Positions 9,249 through 19,260 are shown, counted from the first letter of the stretch. The stretch is DNA of 23,981 nucleotides from Haplomitrium mnioides (GCA_049999725.1 JBNGIS010020021.1:1-23981); one strand, 5' to 3'. Numbers and translations are program-made. The notes: generated from the letters alone by a model not told the origin.

Positions 9249-10402
9249 TCAAAGTCTGGTTCAAAGTCCGTATTCGACTAGACATTCACGTTTGCATGTT
9301 TTCTAGGGTGTTGATTATAAAGAAAATTTTTGAATATAATCTCAATGTAAAATACGAAATTTGTATTACTAAAAAACGATTTTCTTTACGAAAAAAAGAT
9401 AACAAACGTAAAATTGATGTTTTTCAATACCAAATCACCAGAAAAAAATATTCCGACTACCAAGTGAAATAAGAACTCAATAACGGTTGCTGGTTCAAAG
9501 TAGTGACTGTTCTCTCTAAAATGTGGCAATGATCTATCGATGTATTGGATTTCAATTTGTTAGTAATCGATAATTGGTCCATCATAAACTTGTAAAGTGT
9601 TCTATGCATATTGCTTATTAGTCTTCAAATGGTCAATAACAAGGTTTTGGATGTTTGAGAAAATTGGTGTTTGGTGTTATCCCACTTTGCTTTCTAGTGG
9701 TCAAGATATAAACAAGGAAAAGACTAATGGGATAATAAAAAACATCTTTTAACAACTTTGAGATTCTCATGGTTGATACACAAAACTTTTTTGAACATGA
9801 CTAAAATGATCACTATTTAGCTCACAACTTTAGAAGACAATATCCAAAGATAATCGATTACAATCCTTACCAAAGTCTCATATAAGCTTCAATTCATTTC
9901 ATCACCTAATTTTAGTTTATATCAAGTCATCCATTTGTTTCCTTAGGAAAAAATAGTTTATATTGCTCAAGCTCGCAAATATTTCCACAAATTCCAAGTT
10001 TGAAGATATTTCCACACAATCCAAATCGAACTCACATTCCAAGTTTGAAGATATTTCTACACATTCTAAATAGAGCTCACATTCCAAGTTGAACTCACTA
10101 GGAAAGTAGATATATAACCCATAAATGAAAAGTAGACAACATGAGAAAGGAATGAATGCTCATGAATGAAAAGTAAACAACATCATGAATAATATGAAAG
10201 ATCACCAAGCAAATAAGTACAACACTACTTAGATCCTTGTGCAAATCTAAACAACACGACTTAGATCTATTTGAGTACGGAGCTTTGAGTGTGGACCTTG
10301 ATTTCCACTCTTTCGCTCTCCTCTTTTTACTCTTTTACTCTTTGGGACAAATGACTACATAGCAAAAAATAAACACACAACAAAACAAACAACAGGCGTC
10401 TA
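9249..10402. other. AT-rich stretch without recognisable genes
   Basis: Both strands are rich in stops, and I recognise no domain. The longest plus frame (9242-9472) is low-complexity Lys/Ile/Phe. The only structure noticed is a short tandem repeat at 9991-10098 and a partial duplication of ATGAATGAAAAGTA(A/G)ACAACAT near 10121 and 10163. Confidence 0.6.
9991..10098. repeat. 45-bp tandem repeat, 2.4 units
   Basis: Units 9991-10035 and 10036-10080 both run from ATTCCAAGTTTGAAGATATT to GCTCAC or ACTCAC. A shortened third unit follows at 10081-10098 (ATTCCAAGTTGAACTCAC). Confidence 0.85.
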
Positions 10403-11287
10403 GAACAGTGGAACCGTCGGTATGATGCTAGTCACTTTTTGTTGCAACTACTTTCCCAATCTGCATGCAATTCAACACACAAACAAGTACATATCCTCGT
10501 CATCCTCTTACCAACATTAGCTTTGCAACAAAGTTCTTCTGCACTCTTTTGATCATGGCATGTCAATAGGTGGTTGACCCCAACTGATTTCCTTCTTAGA
10601 GCTTTCCTCATCTTCACCATTCCACATGTTAAACAATCCCCTCAAGGCATCTTCTTCCATTCCACATCTTGTCGTCTGCTTTAAGCAAATCCACAGCAAA
10701 CAATGTTTGGGGTATTCACGGCGGTTCTTTGCCGCCTGCCTGATTTTGAATATATTGTACATGGATTCTTCCTCACAGCGCGAAATTCTTCAACTGCATA
10801 GAATTGCAGAACATAACCTGTCTGTCTTAGAAACCTCATGAACGCATTCGGAGCCAGCTTTGAGTGGCTTGAGGTCCTCTTTGTTCCCAATTTCGAGTAA
10901 CATGAATTAATCACAGTTTGAGTACAAGCAGAGACAACAATCAAGCGCAACAAGAATTCAGAAAAGTGTAGAATGATACAAGCAGTTCGTGAGAATGATG
11001 CAGCTGTCATCAATCCCTGAAACTGTTGACGAAAGATGTAATCACCCGATGAGATTCTCCGGTACATATATAGCCAGAAGAATGTGTCGAAAACTCAGCA
11101 CCGACCTCAGCTATGATGCTTTCCAGCTCAAGGAAACCCAAAACCATGGGTAGTTTGGCGATTCGCTGCGAGGTGAGCGTGAGCACTAGTGTCAAGTTCA
11201 CGCCAGAAGTGTCTCGAACCAGAGTCGAAGGGAAGGAGCGGGAGTAGGTGACCACAGATGAGTGGCCGACAAGGCAAATGGAAGCTG
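10403..11287. other. NBR1 upstream region, no supported gene
   Basis: Several moderate minus-strand frames exist (for example 10681-11067, 128 codons), but I see no recognisable domain and no clear exon chain. A diverging gene of unknown type cannot be excluded. The last 90 bases before the TATA box contain GAAgtGTCtcGAA at 11206-11218, one base off a three-module heat-shock element. Confidence 0.45.
11206..11218 (+). promoter_or_regulatory. Near-perfect heat-shock-element-like site upstream of NBR1
   Basis: GAA-gt-GTC-tc-GAA matches the GAAnnTTCnnGAA pattern at eight of nine fixed positions. It lies 70 bp before the TATA box. Plant NBR1 genes are known to act in heat stress, which makes the site plausible, but a 13-bp near match can arise by chance. 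Confidence 0.3.
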
Positions 11288-11295
11288 TATAAATA
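11288..11295 (+). promoter_or_regulatory. TATA box of NBR1
   Basis: TATAAATA in the context CTGTATAAATAGGG lies 140 bp before the start codon. Transcription would be expected to begin about 25-35 bases downstream, near 11320. This leaves a 5' UTR of about 100 bases with a CT-rich stretch (GAGCTCTCTCTATT) near 11367. Confidence 0.7.
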
Positions 11296-11427
11296 GGGAT
11301 CGTAAGAGCATGCGAAGCTTGTCATCACAGCAGCGCGGCTTACAGGAACGCGTCTTTGCTACCGCAGAGCTCTCTCTATTTGTTAACTTGCACTAATTTT
11401 GTGCGAGAAGAAGGTCGAGAGTGAATC

Positions 11428-14049
11428 ATGGCGTGCGTTTGGAAGGTGAGAATTACGTGGAACTTTGCAAGATCCTTATGGTTTGTGTGATCGTTGCTTC
11501 TTTCTTGCTAGATGTTTTTTGCAACAAGGGGTGATTGATGGTTAACGTGACTTGTTGTGTTTCAGATCGAATATGAGGGCATGATCCGCAGGGCTAAGGC
11601 ACCCAGACTATGCGGAAGCTCTGAGCCTGATTTATCTTTCAGTGCTTTGGAAAACAAAATTCGGGAGATATTCAAGATTTTTCCCGATACCCCAATTACT
11701 GTCACGTATACGGATGAAGATGGTGATGTTGTGACAATGGCAGCTGATGAGGATATGGAAGATGCATTCTATACGCAAGCCTTAAATCCTCTGTATTTGA
11801 AAGTTTCAGTGAAAGAGACAGGAGCTAATTCTGCCAAGAATGTTTCAGAGTCTCAAGGACAAGAGGCCGCTTCCAGAAACGAAGAGGAATCGGCATACAA
11901 AGCTTTTATGTCCGGAAGCATGCTTAAGCAAATTTTGAAAGGGCTGTCACCTGATCAAGTGGAACAAGCGGTGAGAAATTTCGTGAAGAAACTCATGAGC
12001 GCCAGAAATTTGGAAGAAATAATTACCTCATTTGAACCGCTGATGAAGTCCACGGGAGCAGCTGCTGAAGCCGTGATTAAAGATGCCGTGGAAAATGTGC
12101 AAAAGTTTCTGCGATCGAACACTACACCTAAGGCACGAGACGGCGATGCCGCACATAAACGCGTAGCGAATTCCAGCTCTGAAGTTCCGAAAGCTTCAAG
12201 CTCCACTGAAGATATGGTGCATATGGGTGTGACATGCGATGGTTGTGGCGTGAGACCGATCGTGGGAATTCGCTACAAATCAACCAGGTATGGGAATTGA
12301 ATGTATGCCTGGCAATAAATGAGTCGGTGAGAATTCGTAGATTTGAGAATTCTGTTGATTGACAGGGGAAGAATAACGATCTATTTTTTACATTTGTAAC
12401 GAGCATGATGGTGGGATATTGCAGGGAATTCAACTTTGATTTGTGCGAAGCATGCTACAAGACTATGGGGAATAGTAATGACTACCTGAAAATGGAGAGC
12501 AGTGTTTCTTATCCTTGGGTGAGAGCGGTAATAACTTCTGAATTGTTTGGTCTTGAAATGAATTGTTGACGAAGTTGGGCAGTTGCAGGAAATCGACAAG
12601 ACGATTAACCTGACGTGTTCAATGTTGCAGATGCAGCATGCTGCAGGATGGTACGGTTCGCATCCTTCGAAAGTTAGACGGTGCCCAAGCTTTCACGCAC
12701 CGCCACCTTGTTCCTTCAATCGGGACAGATCGACATTTAATCTGGATTGTCGGTTTGTGAAAGATGTGAACGTTTTTGATGGAACAGAATTGGCACCAGG
12801 GACCCGTTTCACGAAAATATGGCGTCTGCGCAACACCGGTGCCTTGAAATGGCCACTCAACACCCGGCTTGTTCACGTAGGAGGAGATAACCTGGGTTGT
12901 GATTATTCGGAGGTGGTAGAGGTAAGAGAAAAGACCCAAGCGGTTATGAGTGTATCTTCATGTGTGAGTAATGAAGGAATTCGATGAATTGAAATCGGTC
13001 ATTCAATGTGTGCAGATGCCTGAGGAAGGTGTGGCTAGTGAGAAAGAGATTGACGTGAGTGTGGATCTTATTGCGCCACTTAAACCAGGGCGATATGTGT
13101 CACACTTCCGTCTCGGATTGCCTTTCGGGTTAAAATTTGGGCAGCGAGTGTGGGCTTCGATTCAGGTGAGCATTGTTAGCACATGTTTACTGATTCGTAG
13201 AACAGGAATTGTTGTCTGAAATGTTGTACCAATATATTTCTTGACACCTGGAGAAATCTTGTGCGTGTAGGTTGTTGAAAAGGACGTAGAGAACAACACA
13301 CAGACACAGGTAGAAGAATTAAAACAGAATAAAGATGAAAGTGCAATCATGGTAGATGAAAGTAATGGCGAACCTTTGTCTGAAACTGAGATGATAGGGA
13401 CGGACAATGTAAATATTGGAACGAAACTGGTGAAAATTGAGGTAGAACCCACACCAGTGGATGATGAAACACCGGTGGCGGATGTTAATACTCTTGGCGT
13501 GGTGGAGAAAAATGTTTCAGACAAGGGTAGTGATGGAGGTGATGAGAAAAGCGAATTGGGAGGATTTTCGTTGGTGGAGAAGACTGTGGAGATTGAGCCG
13601 GTGGATGAGGTTGAGGAAGATGCCGTAGCAGCGGAGGAGGAAGATGTGTCTGCGGAAGTACTGAAAGAGGAATCGGTTAAACATGAGGCAATGATGAGGA
13701 AATTGGCGACAATTGGGTTTACGTCGTCGGAAGTGAATCTAGAATTGCTGGAAAAAAACAAGTGGGACCTTCGTCAAACGCTTGATGATCTTTTCGTTCT
13801 AGGTGATTGGGAGGCGATGTTGAGGCAACTGGAGGAAATGGTGAGTACTTCAAAATCGAATCGTTTACATCATGTTTTTGAGTTGTACAAATCTCAGTAG
13901 AATTATAGGAGTTGTGTTGACGAATATGACTGATTATTTTCTTTCTGCTGTAGGGCTTCAAGGACGGGAAACTAAATCGCAAGCTTATGTTCAAGCATGA
14001 AGGAAGTGTGAAACGCGTTGTGAAAGAGCTTGTAAAAGTATACAAGTAG
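11428..14049 (+). CDS. NBR1: NBR1-type selective autophagy receptor, 7 exons, about 646 aa
   Basis: Inferred exons are 11428-11445, 11566-12287, 12425-12518, 12631-12921, 13016-13165, 13271-13840 and 13954-14049. All introns are GT-AG, and the sum is 1941 nt in one frame. The PB1 domain (about 1-88) has the basic VWKIEYEGMIRR start and the acidic YTDEDGDVVTMAADEDMEDA patch. The ZZ finger (about 225-275) has CDGC and CEAC pairs. The FW domain (about 295-425) runs from RFVKDVNVFDGTELAPGTRF to FGQRVWASIQ. An acidic linker follows, then two UBA domains (566-600 and 603-645), the second split by the last intron. The family bridges ubiquitinated cargo to ATG8 on autophagosomes; PB1 drives self-assembly. 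The ATG8-interacting motif would be WEAM (605-608), with FSLV (524-527) as an alternative. Arabidopsis NBR1 is about 704 aa. The start ATG opens exon 1 directly before the PB1 lysine. Family call very sure; exon 4 start ambiguous. Confidence 0.93.
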
Positions 14050-14129
14050 GGAAGACTCGATGTTGGGGTGGAAAAATGGAAGTTTACGAGCTCGGCGTTT
14101 TAGAATAAGTTGACACAAATGGTAGTGTA

Positions 14130-14135
14130 AATAAA
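14130..14135 (+). terminator. Poly(A) signal of NBR1
   Basis: AATAAA lies 81 bases after the NBR1 stop, in an AT-rich 3' UTR with a TGT-containing upstream stretch (GGTAGTGTAAATAAA). Position and sequence fit a plant near-upstream element. Confidence 0.6.
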
Positions 14136-15489
14136 ATCTTAGGCAGGGAAATGCTGAGAATTGTGTGAAACGTTTTATTCTCGTGAGGATTTTATAAAAT
14201 CTACTCTGCTGAAATTGAGATTTGATCACAGACTTTGCATTGGAAAAATGAGGGCTAAAATTTCTCTAAAATTTGACACCAACCAAAACCTCTGATCACG
14301 ATTATGTATCCAGCACTGTCTAAGCTCCCTATCCAAAATATATTTACATTCGACCCTTACTAAAGAAAGCATAGAGATCTTCAGCATGCGGCTGCTTTGT
14401 CCGGTTCGTAATGTGCAGTAGCCACCAAATCAAACGCAAATTCTCATTTGTGGAGTGGAGAGAGGAGAATCAAACTGAAGCTATCATCTTGCAATGATGA
14501 GAGCTTCCGAAAGAACGATACCATGCATTGACTGGAAGGCTTCAAATACTCCACACTTGATGCATTATAATTTACAACTTCCTTTTTCCTGCTGTAATTC
14601 CCTCGTGTCGTGGCAGAGAAGGAACTCCTTCAATGTCACCACTCCTTTGTGGAATCTTCACAATGTTCACAATATGTACCCAGTTATCAGACATGTGCAT
14701 CAAATGTTACAGTACCCAATCTCTTACTAAATCCTGACTGGCTATCTGTATCATCTAACTTATGGAGGAACTCAATCAGATGTCACCTTGGACATCTTTT
14801 TATGTATATCATGTGTTGTTGGAGGAGTGACCTCGGCTAGGCTTGTAAGTAGGAGAATCTAGTGAAGTCCCGTCGGCACTGGCCAATCTTTGTGTGAAAC
14901 TGCAGCTCAAAAAGTGTATAAGTGTATTCGAGGCTGGTTCCAACAAAAATTCTTTGGACTCCTGAGATTCTGAACCTTTTCACTGTCTTTTATTCTACAT
15001 GTTTCACTAGCTAGTTGCACTTTCGAAGTGAAATTGAACTTCAAGTGGTAAAGAGTTTGAAGAGAGTAGAATATAATTTTGTTCTTTTTATAAATGCTCC
15101 ATGCTTTAAATTTGGGACTGAAATTCATTCCAAATTTGGGACTGAAATTCATTCCAAATTGCACGCTATGGCAATCTCAAGAACTTCTTTCTTTTCTTGT
15201 AGAGAAGCAAGACATACTTGTCATTTCACGACACAATCAAATTATTTTGGCTTCAAATTCGAATAACTTGGAACATCACTCCCGCATTTATTTTAGAAGG
15301 CAGTATAATTTAAGTTGTGATATAAGATAAACACACGAGCACCATCTCGTTGAAGGTTTATTCTAAAATAAAGCGAACGAAGTTTTCAAAAGACAACATT
15401 TGCGAGTATCGCTACAAGTTCTTCATAGATCCTCACAAAGAATAGTGAAATGAGTTTTTTTTTACCCAACATTATACTACAATGCATAT
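14136..15489. other. Intergenic stretch without recognisable features
   Basis: No frame on either strand shows a recognisable domain, and stops are frequent. The one structure is a perfect direct duplication at 15108-15155. The interval separates the NBR1 3' end from the old chromovirus LTR. Confidence 0.6.
15108..15155. repeat. Perfect 24-bp tandem duplication
   Basis: AAATTTGGGACTG plus AAATTCATTCC occurs at 15108-15131 and again at 15132-15155, followed by AAATT of a third unit. The two copies are identical, so the duplication is recent or conserved. Confidence 0.9.
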
Positions 15490-15839
15490 TGTTGTAGTAA
15501 AGCAAAAAGTACTTTGAAATATAATTCACATTTCCAACCTCACAATCTACAAACTATTGTGATGATTTTTAAAATGTTGATGTACATTCTCAAGTTGGTA
15601 TTCAACTTCAAGAAAAAAATCTCAATAAAACATATATTTTGTCCACATCAAGCAACAAATGATAGAGCTTCTAGGCCAAGAGAAGTAGTCATCTCGGCTA
15701 ACTAGTAGCACATTAATATTTTCTTGTACAAAGAAGATAAGATCAACAAGAATGGAAAAGAAAAGAGAGAAGAGAGAGAAAAAGATTTCTTACAAGACTT
15801 TCCAAACTCCCAAATGAGGGAGCAGGGCCAAGCTCTCTC

Positions 15840-15847
15840 TATTTATA
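15840..15847 (-). promoter_or_regulatory. TATA box of the old LTR
   Basis: The minus strand reads GTATAAATAGAGAGAGC. It sits 62 bp downstream (in LTR orientation) of the nearest TTCTAGAA module and before a CT-rich leader, a normal core-promoter layout. Confidence 0.6.
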
Positions 15848-15908
15848 CTTCATTTACAAGACTTCACTAAGAAGTCACCTCAATCCTTAGTAACCTTCCT
15901 TAGTCCCC

Positions 15909-16085
15909 TTCTAGAATCCTCTATGCTTCTGGCACTTTCTAGAAGCTTCTCTTCTAGAATATTCTTTCTTCATCTAGAAGCATCTCTAATCTTCTCATAC
16001 CTTCTAGAAGCTTCACTAGGCTTCTTCTATCTAGAACCTTGTTCTCCTATCTTCTAGAACCTTCTCTAAGCTTCTTCTTCTAGAA
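15909..16085 (-). promoter_or_regulatory. Cluster of heat-shock elements in the LTR U3
   Basis: Four perfect three-module elements of the pattern TTCnnGAAnnTTC occur: 15937-15949 (TTCtaGAAgcTTC), 15952-15964 (TTCtaGAAtaTTC), 16002-16014 (TTCtaGAAgcTTC) and 16052-16064 (TTCtaGAAccTTC). Two-module or imperfect versions lie at 15909-15916 and 16078-16090. They lie about 60-240 bp upstream of the LTR TATA box. This is the binding pattern of heat-shock transcription factors. Binding itself is inferred. Confidence 0.6.
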
Positions 16086-16113
16086 AATTTTTCTTTGCTG
16101 GCTAACTTCAACA

Positions 16114-16797
16114 ATAACTAAACCTAGAGGTTCCGCCAAGTTTAATGAACCTTGGTACAAACCTCCTCATTTTAAGATGCAATGTACTCGTTGCAAATAT
16201 AATCAAAAGTAGACGCCAATGACATAGCATTGTGAAGGTTAGCAAAGGGTTCTCAAGTGGCTTCAAACAACATGTATCTTTTCTAGAGCACCAAATACTT
16301 AATGACTTGCTTGCTACCACGATTGACGATACGCTTCTTGAGAATGCATTCCACCTCATATTTTGCTTGACATCTACCATCTCAAGTAAGGGTGGAGATT
16401 CATGTTGATTGGTAAATTGAGAGGAACGAAGTACGTAATGACGAAGAAGCGAAGCATGAAAAAACTAAATGAGGTTTCATATGGGCCGGTCAATAAAGTT
16501 TATAAGTTACAGCTCCAATGCGTTGGGAGATAGAGAAAGGCTCAATGAAACGTGCACTAAATTTACAAACACAAAGTATAGACAATTGAGTAGTGAACAA
16601 TCAAACTTTGTCGCCCACAGCAAATACCTCATCACGACAAGGAGCATCAAGATGGATTGTTCAATGAATTCATTACCAAAAATCTTGGGTGGCTTCAACT
16701 TTAAAAGGCATTCTTGGTTGCGAACCAATAGTGACCAAACTCGTAAACATCAAAGGGTGTTCGCTATAGGTAAGGAAGAAAGGAATGGCTTTCGTTC
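16114..16797 (-). pseudogene. Old chromovirus pol 3' end: integrase fragment plus chromodomain
   Basis: Minus-strand frames read an integrase C-terminal part from 16797. They show IPFFLTYSEHP near 16780, then after two stops FAVGDKV and ARFIEPFSISQRIGAVTYKL, the usual FxVGDxV...RFIGPF...IG.V.Y.L module. The chromodomain follows (16360-16172) with YEVECILKKRIV, KQVIKYLVL and MLFEAT. Two stops, at 16286-16284 (TAG) and 16255-16253 (TGA), fall exactly where the fold has conserved Trp codons. Frameshifts separate the pieces. A chromodomain after integrase marks the chromovirus branch of Ty3/gypsy. The fragment stops abruptly at 16797 because a younger element is inserted there. Confidence 0.8.
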
Positions 16798-18019
16798 TGT
16801 GAAGCTACTTGCTTCGCCGGTTTCTCCTCATGTGACTTTGATGTTGAGTGCATATTTAAGATGAGAGGGGAATAGAAGTAAGATTGCACACATCAAAACC
16901 CAACAATTCCTATAGAATGTACATAAAAGAAATACTCAAGACAAAATCTCTTGCTCAATATCAAACTCTTTACTCTAGAAATCTCTCAACACTCTCATAC
17001 TCTCACCCTTTCTCACTCTCGACAACTCCTCACTCTATTGGAAACCCTTTCTCAAGTGCTTTTCCTCCATTGAGTCTTCTTGGCAACTCCTCCAAGAGCT
17101 CCTTCAACCGCTTCTCCAATTGTCTCTCCAATAATGAACTCCCCAAGTGTGAAAATGAAAGTCTAAGCTCAAGCCACTCCAAGTCCCCTTTGCTCTCTCT
17201 TCTCCCCCCTTATATACTAGTCTAGCTAATTGCTACTGGTAAAACCTAGAGATTATTTAACCCTAGGTAAAAGCTAGCCTTTCAATTTTAAATTCTAAAG
17301 TATCTCCTAAAGTATCTACTAAAGCATCTTTGCCTTTTCTCAAGAAGCTTCTCATTTGGAGCTTTTCTCAAAAGTAGTTCTAAAGTAACTTTTACTTTTT
17401 CCTACTTTTTCAAGAAGAAGCTTCTCATTTGGAGCTTTCCTTGACCAAACATCTGAACTAATCATCTATTCCCTTTTATTTGTACCTAACTACAAAAGCT
17501 ACTTTCATATTTCGAGATTCCCTCAAAGAGCAAGTCAAAGATTAAAGTAGCTTTTCTTGTCTTTTCTACTTTTTAGTCCTTCTAGAAGAATCTCTCTAAA
17601 ATCCTTGATACTAATTCAAATTGCCTGTACTATACCTTGTGGAAAGCTTGTTAAATAAGCTTTCTACCCATATAATAATATTTGTATTTTCTGTTATTAA
17701 AATACTCTCTGTTTTGACTTTTCTGCAGAGTTCTATTTTACCTTTGACCGGTTATAACTCCTGGTTTACAACAGATTTTTCACTTCTGTAAATTGTCACT
17801 AATGAAATTTGATATAAATTATTTACCTATGAAATATCAATTTTAACTTGCATTTAATAAGAACACAATTAAGTCTGTACAGATTTTGCTAAAAACCGAA
17901 AAAACCATATTTCCTCCAATTTCCTTGAAATCCTCCATATCCTTCCTCCAAATATCCCAACTGCTATGCCATGAATTTCAAACATAGAAGAAGCCATGTA
18001 TCCGCCTCATGCTTTCACA
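16798..18019 (-). repeat. 3' LTR of the young element (1222 bp, complete)
   Basis: The borders are TG (TGTGAAAGC, minus, at 18019) and CA (CTTCACA, minus, at 16798). A polypurine tract adjoins 18019. A TATA box (TATATAA, minus) sits at 17216-17210. U3 (about 17217-18019) contains a 24-bp motif twice (from 17342 and 17415), each starting AAGAAGCTTCTC, plus TTCTAGAAGAATC near 17579, related to partial heat-shock modules. Compared with the visible 5' LTR there are about 19 substitutions (11 transitions, 8 transversions) and one indel by hand count. The five bases before it, CGTTC, are the expected target-site duplication. Confidence 0.9.
17210..17216 (-). promoter_or_regulatory. TATA box in the young LTR
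   Basis: The minus strand reads CTAGTATATAAGGGGGG. The right LTR has a change in this box (the plus strand reads TTACATA at the matching site, about 23815-23821), so the 5' copy that would drive transcription is altered. Confidence 0.5.
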
Positions 18020-18033
18020 TTTTATCCCCTCCT
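18020..18033 (-). other. Polypurine tract
   Basis: The minus strand reads AGGAGGGGATAAAA immediately before the LTR start TGTGAAAGC. Purine-rich sequence at this spot primes plus-strand DNA synthesis in LTR elements. Confidence 0.75.
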
Positions 18034-18039
18034 AAGGTT

Positions 18040-19260
18040 TCACTCCGTCCTTGGAGTGACGTCGTCCTTACGTGCATAAAATGGTTTTAACTTGTCATAG
18101 TTCACTCAATCATAGGGCCTTCCGTTTAGTTCTGACAAATCAAATGTGTAATTGGAATACACTTTTTGCACAACAAAGGGACCAAAGTACCTTGGTAGGA
18201 ATTTATTTTTCTTCCATTTATATCGAATTGTATCGAACACCATGACCCAATCTCCCTGTCGAAACTCCACGGGCCTCCTTTTTCCCAATCGCTTGTTATG
18301 GCTCTTCTTTTGTTGGGCTTGTGCTCTTTGGATATTACCTTCAGCCATTGCTCGTGCTTCTTCTAACTCCATTAATTGTTGGCTGCAAGTTCGTGTAGCC
18401 ATGTCCAAATTGTCTCCCTTTTGTCTTTCCATGTTGGTGGTTCTAAAAGTAGGAATATCAAACTCAATTGGCAAGACAGATTCCAAACCATATGTAAGGC
18501 AAAAAGGTGTATACCCTGTTGAAGCCTTGCAAGTTGTTCGATACTCCCACATAATTGCATGTAGCTGCTTATCCCACGTATGCTTTGCTCCTTCCAAATC
18601 TGCATCCTTCACTAACATATTACATAAAGTAAAGTTAGTCCGTTCTGCCAATCCATTTGCATTTGGCTTGTATGATGTGGTGATCCGTTGTTTGATGGAA
18701 AAATGATTCAGCATTGCTTGAGTAGCACCACTCATGAAAGGTGAACCTCGATCAGTTACGATCTCCAATGGACATCCAAATCGTGTAATGACCCGCTCGT
18801 ACAAAAACCTTCCTACTTCCTCCTCCGTAGCTTTCTTTAAAGGACGAGCCTCCACCCACTTGCTCAAATAGTCAGTCGCTACTACCACATATAAATTTCC
18901 TCTTGGCGTAGGATTTAATGGTCCAACAATATCAACTCCCCATTTTTCAAAAGGACCCAAATGTGCAACTGGTTGCAAAGGAGAAGGATAAGTAGACTTC
19001 TTGGCAAATGTTTGACATACATCACATGTCTTGCAAAACTCCAAGCAATCTTTAAACATACCTCGCCAATGGTACCCCCCATCTAAGATCTTGTATGCCG
19101 TCACCTTCCCCGCAAAATGACCACCACACACTCCATCATGGAACTCATGCATTAAATGTTGGCCTTCTCTCTTACTCACCGCTCTTCGAAGAAGACCATC
19201 AGAGCCTTGGTGGAACAAGGTATTCTCTACAATAGAGTATGGTCGAATGCAGCCTTGTTG
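18040..19260 (-). pseudogene. Integrase region of the young element
   Basis: The zinc-binding HHCC part reads HEFHDGVCGGHF...CKTCDVC. The catalytic core keeps Asp in WGVDIVGPL, Asp in VTDRGSPF and Glu in NGLAERTN, so the DDE triad is intact. The C-terminal part includes YGLESVLPIEFDIP, then FRQGDWVMVFD and FLPRYFGPFVV. A TGA at 18108-18106 interrupts the frame. It continues as VNYDKLKPFYARKDD to a natural-looking stop at 18042-18040, just before the PPT. A one-base shift near 19258 separates it from the RNase H frame. Except for these two lesions the domain looks functional. It would insert the element cDNA into host DNA. Confidence 0.88.

Larger units (their letters stand above)
15490..16113 (-). 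mobile_element. Putative 3' LTR of an old chromovirus
   Basis: On the minus strand the segment starts TGTTGAAGTTAGCC at 16113, just past the decayed pol end, and could end TACTACAACA at 15490. This gives TGTTG/CAACA terminal inverted repeats and 624 bp. A TATA box (TATAAATA) lies at 15847-15840, with a U3 rich in TTCTAGAA upstream of it. The right border is supported by its position after the chromodomain. The left border is a guess from the inverted repeat. No clear polypurine tract remains next to the start. Confidence 0.5.

Noticed and set aside
10681-11067. 128-codon minus frame upstream of NBR1
   Set aside because: No domain, no supporting exon chain, and Ser/Cys-rich composition without homology I recognise. 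I left it as unsupported, though an unknown diverging gene is not excluded.
13162-13761. 199-codon Ser/Thr-rich frame antisense to NBR1
   Set aside because: It is a shadow of the Glu/Asp-rich linker exon on the other strand (GAA/GAG read as TTC/CTC).
16884-17225. 113-codon plus frame found in both LTRs (also 23490-23831)
   Set aside because: Present only because the LTR is duplicated. It is Ser-rich low complexity, antisense to the element's transcript, and has no domain.
18152-18706. 184-codon plus-strand frame
   Set aside because: Antisense shadow of the integrase coding region, whose own frame has clear motifs.
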